A DNA stretch of 64,000 nt from Clostridium_AM tanneri (lineage in GTDB: Bacteria; Bacillota; Clostridia; Clostridiales; Clostridiaceae), in assembly GCF_033659955.1 (NCBI RefSeq), contig NZ_JARUJP010000007.1, positions 127,033-191,032 of the forward strand, read 5' to 3'. Position numbers and translations under genes: made by a program. The notes beneath the pieces were generated by a model that did no database searches, was not told where the DNA came from, and saw nothing but the letters and a program-made list of their open reading frames with translations. The stretch's first letter is position 1, and each line of letters starts with the position of its first letter. This document shows positions 52,253 to 62,000 of this stretch, in pieces.

Positions 52253-52846
52253 TTATAAACTTCCCTTTGTTGACATCACTCCCTTTATTCTATCATCCTT
52301 ACTTATTGCTTCTCTTAAAGCCCTTCCAAAGGCCTTAAAAATTCCCTCTATCATATGATGAGTATTTTTGCCATAGAGCACCTTTATATGGAGAGTGATT
52401 CCACTGTTAACAGCAAATGCTCTAAAAAATTCTTCAACTAGCTCCGAATCCATTTTTCCAACCTTTTCTGAATTAAACTTGCCGTCAAATACCAAAAAAG
52501 GCCTTCCGCTTATATCCATAGAAACTACAGCTAGAGCTTCATCCATAGGCACAAAGGCTGTGCCATATCTTTTTATACCGCTTTTATCTCCTAAAGCCTT
52601 TTGTATACACTTACCAAGAGTTATTCCCACATCTTCTACAGTATGATGTCCATCAACATACAGGTCACCTTTGGCCTTTATATTTAAATCAATTATGCTG
52701 TGTTTTGAAATAAGAGAAAGCATATGATCAAAAAAGCCTATTCCTGTATCCACATTATAAATTCCTTCTCCATCTAAGTTCACTTCTACAGCCACATCAG
52801 TTTCACTAGTTATCCTAAAAATTTCTGTCTTTCTAATACTACTCAT
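52253..52846 (-). CDS. hisB: Imidazoleglycerol-phosphate dehydratase
   Basis: Manganese enzyme that dehydrates IGP to imidazole acetol phosphate. The 197-residue, single-function form has two repeated halves with HxxEE-type metal motifs: FFDHMLSLISKH, DGHHTVEDVGITLG, VEEFFRAFAV and KNTHHMIEGIFKAFGRAL. There is no fused phosphatase domain, so a separate enzyme (HisJ at 41635) must supply the phosphatase step. Confidence 0.96.
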   Translation of the reverse strand: MSSIRKTEIFRITSETDVAVEVNLDGEGIYNVDTGIGFFDHMLSLISKHSIIDLNIKAKGDLYVDGHHTVEDVGITLGKCIQKALGDKSGIKRYGTAFVPMDEALAVVSMDISGRPFLVFDGKFNSEKVGKMDSELVEEFFRAFAVNSGITLHIKVLYGKNTHHMIEGIFKAFGRALREAISKDDRIKGVMSTKGSL

Positions 52847-52884
52847 ATCTTTCTATTCACCTTTCATCTTTACTAAAATCACTG

Positions 52885-53940
52885 TTAAAGTTCTATACCT
52901 TTGAGACAGTCTAATAATATCTGATTCTCTTTCCTGCTTCCAACAGTTATTCTTAGACATCTTTTTAATCTCTCATCCTTAAACTTTCTCACTATTATTC
53001 CCTTTTCAAAAAGACCATTGTAAATCCTATCTATATTCTCAGACTGAATTAATATAAAATTAGCAAAGGTCGGATATATTTTTATCTTCTCTATAGAGGC
53101 TAATTGTTCCAAAAGGAAACTTCTCTCTTTTACTATTTTTTCTATGGCTTCTTTTATGTTAGCTGTATTTTCTAAAACTACTTCACCTATCAACTGAGTA
53201 ACAGAGTTTACGTTAAAAGGAGGCTTAACTTTCTTAATCTCGTTTAAAAGAAGATCATTTGTTATTAAAAATCCTAATCGTATACCTGCCACTGCTATAG
53301 CCTTTGAGCAAGTTCTTAGAACTATCAAATTTTCATAGTCTTGAACTTCGTCCACTACCGACTCCCCGTAAAATTCAAAGTAAGCTTCATCTATCACTAC
53401 TATGCAATTGCAACTTTTTATTATTTTTATTATTTCTCTTCTTTCTATAACCCTTCCTATGGGATTATTGGGATTTGATATAAATAGTATCTTTACCTTT
53501 TCTTCATTAACTTTTTCTACAAGTGATTCTACATCTAAATTAAACTCCTCATCTAGTTCAAAATGTAGCGCCTTACCACCGGCTAATTCCACATAACTTT
53601 TATACATTGAAAAGTCTGGATTTAGGGTCATTATTTTTTCATTTTTATCTACAAAAGTTCCTACAATCATTTGTATTAATTCATCAGAACCATTTCCAGC
53701 AATTATATTTTTAGGACTTATTCCAGAATATTGTCCATATAATTGACAAACTGTCTGGGACTCTGCATCCGGATATCTATTGATGGTAATTTTCTTTAGT
53801 CTACTTGCTATTGTTTCAAGAATTTCTTCATCCAAGGCCAGAAAACTTTCATTAGCATCTAGCTTCACCTTATACTCAAGTTTCGGAACTTCATATGCCT
53901 TAAACACTTTTAAATTTTCCTTAAATAATTCTTCTATCAT
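52885..53940 (-). CDS. hisC: Histidinol-phosphate aminotransferase
   Basis: Fold-type I PLP aminotransferase. The substrate part is LDANESFLAL and NRYPDAESQTV; the PLP lysine is in LRTCSKAIAVAGIRLGF; others are AGNGSDELIQMIV, ISNPNNPIGRV and VIDEAYFEF. About 351 residues. The ATG at 53940 fits the AAAGGATGGGGG site better than the one at 53949. Confidence 0.95.
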   Translation of the reverse strand: MIEELFKENLKVFKAYEVPKLEYKVKLDANESFLALDEEILETIASRLKKITINRYPDAESQTVCQLYGQYSGISPKNIIAGNGSDELIQMIVGTFVDKNEKIMTLNPDFSMYKSYVELAGGKALHFELDEEFNLDVESLVEKVNEEKVKILFISNPNNPIGRVIERREIIKIIKSCNCIVVIDEAYFEFYGESVVDEVQDYENLIVLRTCSKAIAVAGIRLGFLITNDLLLNEIKKVKPPFNVNSVTQLIGEVVLENTANIKEAIEKIVKERSFLLEQLASIEKIKIYPTFANFILIQSENIDRIYNGLFEKGIIVRKFKDERLKRCLRITVGSRKENQILLDCLKGIEL

Positions 53941-53978
53941 AGCCCCCATCCTTTCACAATAAGAACATAATCAGAGTT

Positions 53979-55289
53979 CTATTTACTTTTCATTCTTATA
54001 CTGATTGAATTAGCATGAGCTGTTAATCCCTCAGTTTCCGCAAGCTTTACCACTTTCCCTCCAACTTCTAAAAGAGCTTCTTTAGAGTAATGAATAAAGC
54101 TAGATTTTTTAACAAAATCATCTACTGAAAGCGGAGAAAAAAATCTTGCAGTTCCACTAGTTGGCAATACATGGTTAGGCCCTGCTAAATAGTCTCCCAA
54201 AGGTTCCGGTGCATAATCCCCTAAAAAAATTGAGCCAGCATTTTTAATATCTCCAAGTGCTCTAAATGGCTCCTTGATACAAAGTTCAAGGTGCTCTGGT
54301 GCTATTTTATTAGCCATATCTATTGCCTCTTGTAGACTGTCTACTACAATAATTACCCCATAATTTTGAAGAGAGTCTACTATTATATCTTTACGACTTA
54401 AGCTTTTTACCTGTCTCTCTAATTCCTTCCTAACCTTTTCTGCCAACTTTTGGGAGGTGGTAACCAAAACTGCTGAAGCTAATCTATCATGTTCTGCCTG
54501 AGACATCAAATCTGCAGCTATATACTCTGCCTTTCCACTGTCATCTGCTATAACCATAATTTCACTTGGACCAGCTATCATATCTATATCAACGTATCCA
54601 TATACACTTTTCTTTGCCATGGCAACGTACATGTTTCCTGGACCAACTACTTTATCTACTTTTTCTATACTTTCTGTTCCAAAGGCTAGTGCTCCAATTG
54701 CCTGTGCACCTCCAGCTTTATAAATTTTGTCTACTCCAGCTATATCTGCTGCCACTAATATATTTGGATTAATGCTGCCATCTTTTAGAGGAGGTGTTAC
54801 CATTATTATGTTATCAACTCCTGCTACCTCTGCTGGAATAGCATTCATAAGCACTGATGATGGGTATGCTGCTGTGCCGCCCGGAACATAAATCCCTACA
54901 TTTTCTAGAGCCCTAATATTTTGACCTAAGATAACGCCATCTTCCTTTGTCACCATCCAGGAATTTTTCTTCTGTTTTTCATGGAAAAATCTTATATTTT
55001 TAGCTGCTAGCTTAATAGCCTCTAAAAACTCTCCCTCAACCTGCTTATAAGCTTCCTCTAGTTCCTCTTTAGTTACACAAATATTTTCTTTGTTTACTTT
55101 GTCACTATCAAGTATATTAGTATATTTTATTAAGGCATCATCTCCCTCATCTTTTATGCCTTTTAATATTTCTTCAACTCTAACAATCACTTCTCTTTGA
55201 ACGCTCTCTTCCCTATCTCTAAGAGCACTCAAATATTTAATCCCTTCATCTGTATCTTTATATATTAAACTTATAATTTCATTCTCCAT
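53979..55289 (-). CDS. hisD: Histidinol dehydrogenase
   Basis: Zinc, NAD-dependent enzyme for the last two steps (histidinol to histidine). 436 residues with VPGGTAAYPSSVLMN, KVYKAGGAQAIGAL-like stretch, VVGPGNMYVAMAK, DMIAGPSEIMVIAD, the QAEHD catalytic motif (SQAEHDRLASAVL), NAGSIFLGDYAPEPLGDY and NHVLPTSGTARF. Complete, standard. Confidence 0.97.
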   Translation of the reverse strand: MENEIISLIYKDTDEGIKYLSALRDREESVQREVIVRVEEILKGIKDEGDDALIKYTNILDSDKVNKENICVTKEELEEAYKQVEGEFLEAIKLAAKNIRFFHEKQKKNSWMVTKEDGVILGQNIRALENVGIYVPGGTAAYPSSVLMNAIPAEVAGVDNIIMVTPPLKDGSINPNILVAADIAGVDKIYKAGGAQAIGALAFGTESIEKVDKVVGPGNMYVAMAKKSVYGYVDIDMIAGPSEIMVIADDSGKAEYIAADLMSQAEHDRLASAVLVTTSQKLAEKVRKELERQVKSLSRKDIIVDSLQNYGVIIVVDSLQEAIDMANKIAPEHLELCIKEPFRALGDIKNAGSIFLGDYAPEPLGDYLAGPNHVLPTSGTARFFSPLSVDDFVKKSSFIHYSKEALLEVGGKVVKLAETEGLTAHANSISIRMKSK

Positions 55290-55302
55290 AACTTACCTCC
55301 GA

Positions 55303-55956
55303 CTACACTGCTTCCCTTTTGCTAACTTCCCTTTGAACCTTTAACATAATTTCTCCTATTTCTTCTTTCTTCATCTTTATACTAGCTATATTTACTATCA
55401 TTCTTGCACTTATACTACATATATCCTCATAAATTACCAAACCATTTTCCTTTAATGTATTTCCTGTTTCTACTATGTCTACTATAGCATCAGCTAGTCC
55501 TAGAATAGGACCTAACTCTACAGAACCTTCTATTTTAATTATTTCAACATCTTGACCAATGGTTCTAAAATAATTTCTTGCTACATTAGGATATTTAGTA
55601 GCAATTTTCTTCCTATTGTAGCCTTCATAAAAATTAGAGTTTTTAGGACCTGCTACCGCAAACTTACAACACCCAAATTTTAAGTCTAGAACTTCATAAA
55701 AGCTTTTATTATATTCCATTAATGTATCTTTTCCAACTATACCTATATCAACAACTCCGTGTTCCACATAAGTTATAACATCTGCTGCTTTTACAAGAAC
55801 AAATTCTATATTGCTGCACTTGTTCTCAAATATTAGTTTTCTGCCTTTATTTAAAAGCTCACTGCAGTCTATATCAGCAGCCTTAAAAATGTCTATAGCC
55901 CCTTGTTCAATTCTCCCTTTAGTTAAAGCTATTCTGACAGTTTGTTTATTCTCCAT
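55303..55956 (-). CDS. hisG: ATP phosphoribosyltransferase, short form
   Basis: First enzyme of the pathway. 217 residues, so it is the short form that lacks the C-terminal regulatory domain and needs HisZ (encoded upstream) for activity and feedback control. Marks: RIALTKGRIEQGAIDIF, DVITYVEHGVVDIGIVGKD, RKKIATKYPNVARNYF, and EGSVELGPILGLADAIVDIVETG (split) for PRPP binding. Confidence 0.96.
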   Translation of the reverse strand: MENKQTVRIALTKGRIEQGAIDIFKAADIDCSELLNKGRKLIFENKCSNIEFVLVKAADVITYVEHGVVDIGIVGKDTLMEYNKSFYEVLDLKFGCCKFAVAGPKNSNFYEGYNRKKIATKYPNVARNYFRTIGQDVEIIKIEGSVELGPILGLADAIVDIVETGNTLKENGLVIYEDICSISARMIVNIASIKMKKEEIGEIMLKVQREVSKREAV

Positions 55957-56002
55957 ATTAAAGCCTCCAATGTTCCTAATTTGATAAAGTTTTGTCTTTC
56001 AC

Positions 56003-57181
56003 TTATATAATTTTCACAATTTTATTTAGTCCCTTCATCTGTGCATATTTAACAGCTTCCTCATATGAATTTGTTAGATTAAGTTCAGTAATAATGCCGC
56101 TTCTTCTAAGTTCTATCGCTTTTCTATATGCCTCTCTAAATTGCCCCTCTTTATAGTAAATTAAAATCTTCTCTTTAACTGATTCTTTACTATCACTATT
56201 CTGCAGAGCTGTCAAAATACTATCTACATCAATGGCAAGCCCTGTAGCCGCCTGTTCTTCTCCAAACTGATATATCAATTTATCATATCTTCCTCCACTT
56301 AATATATTTCCACCAACTCCTGGTGCATAGCCTCTAAAAACTATTCCGGTATAATAATTTAAGTCCTGAACCATCCCTAAATCTACAGATAAATACCCTG
56401 AAAGTTCTGCATCCTCAATTACTTTATAAACATTTCTTATAGTTTCTAATGCATCTAAAGCTCTAGAGTTAACTGTTAGTTCTGAGGCTTTATCTAATAT
56501 TTCAATGTTTCCAAAAAGCTTAGGAAGCTCTTTTAGAATAAATACTGTTTTTTCATCTATATCAGCTTTTTTCTCTTCTAAAAATTCTGAAAGAGCCGTA
56601 AAGTTTTTGTTTTCTATATGTATTCTAAGCTTTTCCTTTACTTCATCTTCAAAGTTAGCTTCTTCTACTATAGCCTTAAAAAACTCAGCATGCCCTAGCT
56701 CTATTTTGAAATTATCAAGTCCACAGCTTAATAGTGCAGATATTCCTGTTATTATTACTTCCACATCTGCTTTAATATTGTCTATCCCTATAAGTTCAAT
56801 CCCTGACTGGGTAATTTCACTATTTTTACCATTTAAACTTTCATTCATTCTATAAATATTTGATGTATAACATAATTTTAAAGGATGAGGTGCATCTTTT
56901 AGTTTAGTAGCTGCTAGTCTGGCTATAGGTGTAGTCATATCTGGTCTTAAAACTAATATTCTACCTTGATTATCAAGTAACTTATACATTTTCTCCTGAG
57001 CCAAAGTAGAGGTTTCTCCACTAAAGACATCATAAAACTCCAGTGTTGGAGATATTACTTCCAAAAACCCGCTATTTACATAGGTCGTCCTTAATATATT
57101 TTCTACTTGAATTTTTCTACTACATTCCTCAAATAACATATCTCTTGTACCTTCTGGTATATATCTCTTCCAACTTAGCAT
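56003..57181 (-). CDS. hisZ: HisZ, regulatory subunit of ATP phosphoribosyltransferase
   Basis: Paralogue of histidyl-tRNA synthetase without a tRNA-binding domain; forms the octamer with short HisG. Class II-type motifs: PEGTRDMLFEECSRK, GRILVLRPDMTTPIARLAA, LCYTSNIYRMNES and the C-terminal GVGGNILSGGRYDKLI. The ATG at 57181 has GAGGAAG about 8 nt upstream; the in-frame GTG at 57190 is not needed. First gene of the operon; no T-box was found in front of it. Confidence 0.95.
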   Translation of the reverse strand: MLSWKRYIPEGTRDMLFEECSRKIQVENILRTTYVNSGFLEVISPTLEFYDVFSGETSTLAQEKMYKLLDNQGRILVLRPDMTTPIARLAATKLKDAPHPLKLCYTSNIYRMNESLNGKNSEITQSGIELIGIDNIKADVEVIITGISALLSCGLDNFKIELGHAEFFKAIVEEANFEDEVKEKLRIHIENKNFTALSEFLEEKKADIDEKTVFILKELPKLFGNIEILDKASELTVNSRALDALETIRNVYKVIEDAELSGYLSVDLGMVQDLNYYTGIVFRGYAPGVGGNILSGGRYDKLIYQFGEEQAATGLAIDVDSILTALQNSDSKESVKEKILIYYKEGQFREAYRKAIELRRSGIITELNLTNSYEEAVKYAQMKGLNKIVKII

Positions 57182-57369
57182 CAAATTCACTTCCTCATTT
57201 TATCACTTTATCATTTTATCATAATAAAGCACTAATTTGTCATAGTGTAATTTTAACAGTTTATTCCTAGAATTGCAATAGTAAAATATTCAGTAACCAA
57301 ATTTATTTTAGCCACATATTATATAGTTAAGTGCTTCTAGCAACACCAATATTTAGGGAGGAACATATT

Positions 57370-57801
57370 TTGTTTAACGGAATGGATATGTATAGGAGAG
57401 ACAAAAATGTACTAGACTTAATCACTGAAGCCATGAAAGATGAACGACATGATAGAGTAAAGTATAAAAAAATGATGGAATTAGCTAAAAATGATAAGGT
57501 TCGCAAACAAATAGAATTCGCCTATAAGGATGAAGGAAAACATTATATGATGTTTAAACACATTTACTATATGCTAACCGGAAGAGAATGCGACATACCG
57601 GTTCCTAAAATTGAAAAGATAGACTGTCTGCTTCCTGCAATTGAAAGTAGTATAAACGGGGAATTGGGAGCTGTTGAATTGTATAGAAGAATTCAGTCAA
57701 TGCTTCCTACTATCCAGATGAGAGATATGCTTTTTGAAATCATTACTGATGAACAGGAGCATGCAACTAGATTTGTATATCTGTACAGTATGCTAAAATA
57801 A
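57370..57801 (+). CDS. Ferritin-like diiron protein
   Basis: About 143 residues, a four-helix bundle with two ExxH-type pairs: EAMKDERHDRVKY (helix 1 Glu), YKDEGKHYMMFKHIY (ExxH), INGELGAVELYRRI (Glu) and TDEQEHATRFVYLY (ExxH), which would form a diiron site. It is related to rubrerythrin/ferritin-like proteins without a rubredoxin domain. Start: TTG at 57370, nine nt after AGGGAGGA; an ATG twelve nt further in would give nearly the same product. It is divergent from the his operon. Role in oxygen or peroxide handling is a guess. Confidence 0.78.
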   Translation: MFNGMDMYRRDKNVLDLITEAMKDERHDRVKYKKMMELAKNDKVRKQIEFAYKDEGKHYMMFKHIYYMLTGRECDIPVPKIEKIDCLLPAIESSINGELGAVELYRRIQSMLPTIQMRDMLFEIITDEQEHATRFVYLYSMLK

Positions 57802-57840
57802 CAAACTATGCCTAGTTAAATCGTGATTTTAAAGTAATTT

Positions 57841-57876
57841 TAAGAGAGCTAAAATGTCCAGTTTTCAGCTCTCTTA
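57841..57876. terminator. Terminator between ferritin-like gene and cheR
   Basis: TAAGAGAGCT (57841-57850) pairs perfectly with AGCTCTCTTA (57867-57876); it lies between convergent genes. Confidence 0.8.
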
Positions 57877-57916
57877 ACTTATGTTTTATCATTGTTTTTA
57901 TACTTTCATCTAAGCT

Positions 57917-59065
57917 CTAAACTAATTCTTTCTTTTTATAAATTTTATTTATTTCATCATACTTGGTAAAATAGTTATAGCCACCATTTTGAAGTATTCC
58001 TCCACTTTTTCCCAAAACTAAAAAACCATTTTTATCTAAGGAGTCACTTAGATACCTTAATACCTTTTTCTGAAGACTGTTATTAAAATAAATTAATACA
58101 TTTCTACATAGTATAAGATGAAATTCGTTGATAATACCATTTCCTAAAATACTATGTTGAAAAAACAATATGTTTTTCTTAAGCCCTTGTTTAATTTTAA
58201 TATAATTTCCCTTCAATTCAAAATAGCTGGTAAAGCTATTTTCACCACCAGCTTTCCTATAGTTTTGAATTCCTTCTTCTATATCATCCATGGAGTACAT
58301 ACCATTTTTTGCTTCTTCTATAACATATGGATTTATATCTGTAGCATATATTTGTACTCTGTGGAGTAATCCTGCTTCTTCTAATAAAATAGCTAAGGAA
58401 TAGGGTTCTTTTCCTGTAGAGCAACCTATGCACCAAATTCTAATATGTGAATAAAAGTTAAGGTGTAAAAGTACTTTATTTTTCACTACCTGAAAAACTT
58501 CTGGATTCCTAAAAAACTCTGTGGTATTTATAGAAAAATCTAAAAATAGCTGTTCAAAATAACTGTCATTTTCTAAAACTAAATTCTGAAACCCGGTAAA
58601 ATCGTCAGTATTAGCTCTCAGCATTGATATTTTAATTCTTCTCATAATACTGTCAACTTGATACTCAGTATAATCATAGCCATATTTTTTATTAATATTC
58701 TCAAGGAAATATAAAACCTCTTCTCTCCCTAGTTTTACTTCAGCGCTTTGCAGCTTTTTAGAGATAATTCCCGAACTCATATTTCTCATTGGATTATACT
58801 TACATCGAATTCCTAGCTTATACATATAAGAATACAGATACGACTTAACAACAGAAATTTCTAATTTTCTAGCACTTTGAATATCTGCCAGTTTTTCAAT
58901 AATTGCCGCCTCTAAAGTAGAGGCATCAAGAAAAGTTACTTGGGCTTCAGTAGTGATTTGTTGATCTAGTATATTAAAAAATTCTTCTATCTCAATTTCA
59001 TCACATAACTCACCGGTTACTGTAATACATACTCCATTTATTACCTTATCCACACTTACCCCCAT
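57917..59065 (-). CDS. CheR-type methyltransferase with N-terminal extension
   Basis: The 382-residue protein methylates glutamates, as in chemoreceptors. The CheR domain (about 110-380) has a substrate-binding helical part (SINTTEFFRNPEVF), the SAM motif GCSTGKEPYSLAILL (214-228), ATDINPYVIEEAKNG and LCRNVLIYF. Residues 1-100 are extra: an alternating beta/alpha region (VDKVINGVCITVTGELCDEI; VTFLDASTLEAAIIEKLADI) that looks STAS-like. No CheB or chemoreceptor gene is adjacent; it is downstream of two kinases in what appears one operon (20-nt gap). Confidence 0.85.
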   Translation of the reverse strand: MGVSVDKVINGVCITVTGELCDEIEIEEFFNILDQQITTEAQVTFLDASTLEAAIIEKLADIQSARKLEISVVKSYLYSYMYKLGIRCKYNPMRNMSSGIISKKLQSAEVKLGREEVLYFLENINKKYGYDYTEYQVDSIMRRIKISMLRANTDDFTGFQNLVLENDSYFEQLFLDFSINTTEFFRNPEVFQVVKNKVLLHLNFYSHIRIWCIGCSTGKEPYSLAILLEEAGLLHRVQIYATDINPYVIEEAKNGMYSMDDIEEGIQNYRKAGGENSFTSYFELKGNYIKIKQGLKKNILFFQHSILGNGIINEFHLILCRNVLIYFNNSLQKKVLRYLSDSLDKNGFLVLGKSGGILQNGGYNYFTKYDEINKIYKKKELV

Positions 59066-59085
59066 TCACTTATCCTCCTTAACCA

Positions 59086-62000
59086 TTAAAGTTTTTTGCT
59101 TATCCAAGCCTTTACTAAACGGATAAAAATATCATAGTCTACAGGTTTTGAAATATAATCATCTGCTCCAACTTCAATACACTTTGCTCTATCTTCCTTT
59201 AAACTTTTTGCAGTAAGTGCAATTATAGGAATGTCTTTTAATTTTTCATCTTTACGTATTGTCTTTATAGCCTCGTATCCATCCATAACAGGCATCATAA
59301 TATCCATTAAGATTAAATCCACATTATTCTTCTTAAGCTTTTCTATTGCAATCTTTCCATTTTCAGCATCAAGCACCTCTCCCTCAAAGTCTTCTAAAGC
59401 AGATGCTAAAACAAAAATATTTCTTGGATCATCATCTACTATTAGTATTTTTTTACCTTTCAAATTCAAAGCATATTCTCTATCTGTTCTACTTACTAGG
59501 TATCCGTTCTCTTTATTATTTTTTCTAACCTTATGTAAAAACAACGTAATTTCATCTATCAATCTTTCGTCAGAATTAAATGTCTTCAAAATTACACTAT
59601 CAAAATACCTTTTTACTTTCCTTTCTTCATCAACTTCCAACTCTTTATCTGTATATGCAATAATAGGGATTTCTTTGTTATTACTATTCCTCAGTGCTTT
59701 TAGCCTTTGTAACTCTTCTTTACTCAATAATGCTAAATTCACTATAATACCATCTACTTTACACTTTTTAAGTATACTGTTTCCCTCTTCAACATTAGCA
59801 GCAACTACAGTATTGAAACCTAGACCTTGGTTAATGTTTTTCACAGAAGTTATAAAGTCTAAATTTTTTTCAAGCAATAAAGTAAGTCTATCACTCTTTC
59901 CTGCGGATTCCTCTTCCAGCCCTTCACCTATATTTTCACTAGAATCATCTGGAATAACCTTAATTTCCTCTCTGGTGGCACAGATATCAATTAATCCTGG
60001 CAAAATCAGCTTAAATTCGCTTCCCACTCCTAGTTGGCTGTTTACTTCAATGCAGCCTCCCATGAATTCAGCTAATTTCTTTGATATGGAAAGCCCAAGA
60101 CCGGTGCCGCCATATTTTCTGGATATAGAACCATCTCCCTGTTGAAACTCTTCAAATATCATCTGTATCTGCTCATATCTTATCCCAATACCGGTATCTA
60201 TAACTGAAAATACTACTATGTCTTTTTTATACTCATCTAGGTCTACTATTAATTTAACAGATCCTTCGTTAGTAAACTTTAAGGAATTAGATAATAAGTT
60301 TCTAAGTATTTGAGAAATCTTATCTCTATCACCCTTTAATTCTTTATCAACACTATCCTTTATTATTAACTGAACATTCTTCTCTTCAGCTACTTCGCCA
60401 AAGAGGTTCTTTAGGTTTTGTAAAAGTTCATTAGAATGAAATTTTGTTATGTTTAAATTCATTCTTCCAGCCTCAATTTTTGAAAGGTCTAGTATATCAT
60501 TTATCAATCTTAGCAATTCATTTCCAGAACTATGTATAATACTTATTTTTTCAATATATTCCTTACTTAACCTACTTTCTTGATTTGTTATTAATAATTT
60601 AGATAACAAAATTATAGAATTTAAAGGTGTTCGAAGCTCATGAGACATATTGGCCAAAAACTCCGACTTATACTTATTAGTTATTTCTAATTCATTTGAA
60701 CGACTAATAAGTTCCTCTCTAGAACTTTCTAATTCTCTATTCTGAGTATTTAGAACCTTAGATTGTTCCTCTAACATTTGCTGTTGTTCTTCAAGTTGAC
60801 TATTAGTTTGCTGCAGTTCCTCACTTTGCTGCTGCAGCAATTGCTGTTGTTCTTCAAGTTCAGCGTTGGTTTTTTGTAACTCTTCCGTTTGCTGCTGTAA
60901 TAATATCTGTTGTTCCTCTAATATAGTGTTGGCCTTTTGCAATTCTTCTGCAGTAATCTGAATTTTTCCCTTTGCTTCCTCTGATTCTTCTAGAAGAGTC
61001 TTTATCTTTTCATTTTGAATTACAGAAAAAAGATTAATGGCAATTATTCTGCTGCTTTCTTTTAAAAACTCCTGTTTTGCATCTGTAAAAGGTTGAAAAG
61101 AGGAAATCTCAATAACACCATAAAGCTTGTCCTCGTGAATTAATGGAAAGGCATATAAGTTAAGAGGCGGCTCACTAATTATACCAGTCCTTATTAAAGC
61201 ATCCTGCCTTTTTATATTACGTAATAGAATAGGCTTTCTCTCCAATGCAACCTGCCCCACAATTCCCTGTCCCATAGCATAATGTTCAAATAAAATGTTC
61301 CTTTCAGTAAAAGCAAAAGCTGAATTTAATCTCAGGGTTTTATCCTTCTCGTTATATAAATAGAAAACTCCATTTCCCGCTTCTAAAAACTCACCTAAAA
61401 AGTTAATAACCCTTTGAGTAAGTTCTTTTAAAGAGTAGTTACCTGATGTTTGCTGACTTAATTTGTTTTGCCCATCTTTTATCCAAAACTGACTTCTAAG
61501 CTTGTAAATTAAAGCATTAAAGTTTTCTGACATATCTACTAGCTCATTTTTCCCCTGTAGGCTACATTCCAGTAGGTCATCGGTAGTGACACTATCTTTC
61601 ATTACAGCCTTTAACTGAGCAATAGGTACTATTATACTTCTTGCTATTAGGGTAAAAAAAGCAACTGCTATAAGTCCAAATACTAATAAAGATAATAAAA
61701 GTATAGACTTTTGTGAGTTCTGAATTTTATGAGCATCTGTTATTAGATCACTGGCTAGTATTCCTTCTAGCTTATCTATTTTATCTAGCTCTTCTTCTAT
61801 TTTACCTACAAAATCACTGTTATTATCCTGTGATAAAATTAAAGCCTCTCTTTTCTCCCCGTTTATTGAAAGATTGATTACATCTTGTCTGCTTTTTTTC
61901 CACTTTGTTAATAAAGATCTGATATCCATTTCTAAGCTTTTAACGTCTCCAGAAGAACTGGCATCTTTTATTACATCCATTTCTTGATAAACTCTATTTT

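Noticed and set aside
57182..57369. Possible T-box or attenuator in front of the his operon
   Set aside because: No T-box core (TGGNACC) and no terminator hairpin; only AT-rich sequence with repeated TTATCA strings.
59231..60145. 304-residue plus-strand reading frame opposite the hybrid kinase
   Set aside because: Antisense shadow of kinase/receiver codons with a Ser/Phe/Leu-rich product and no start signal.
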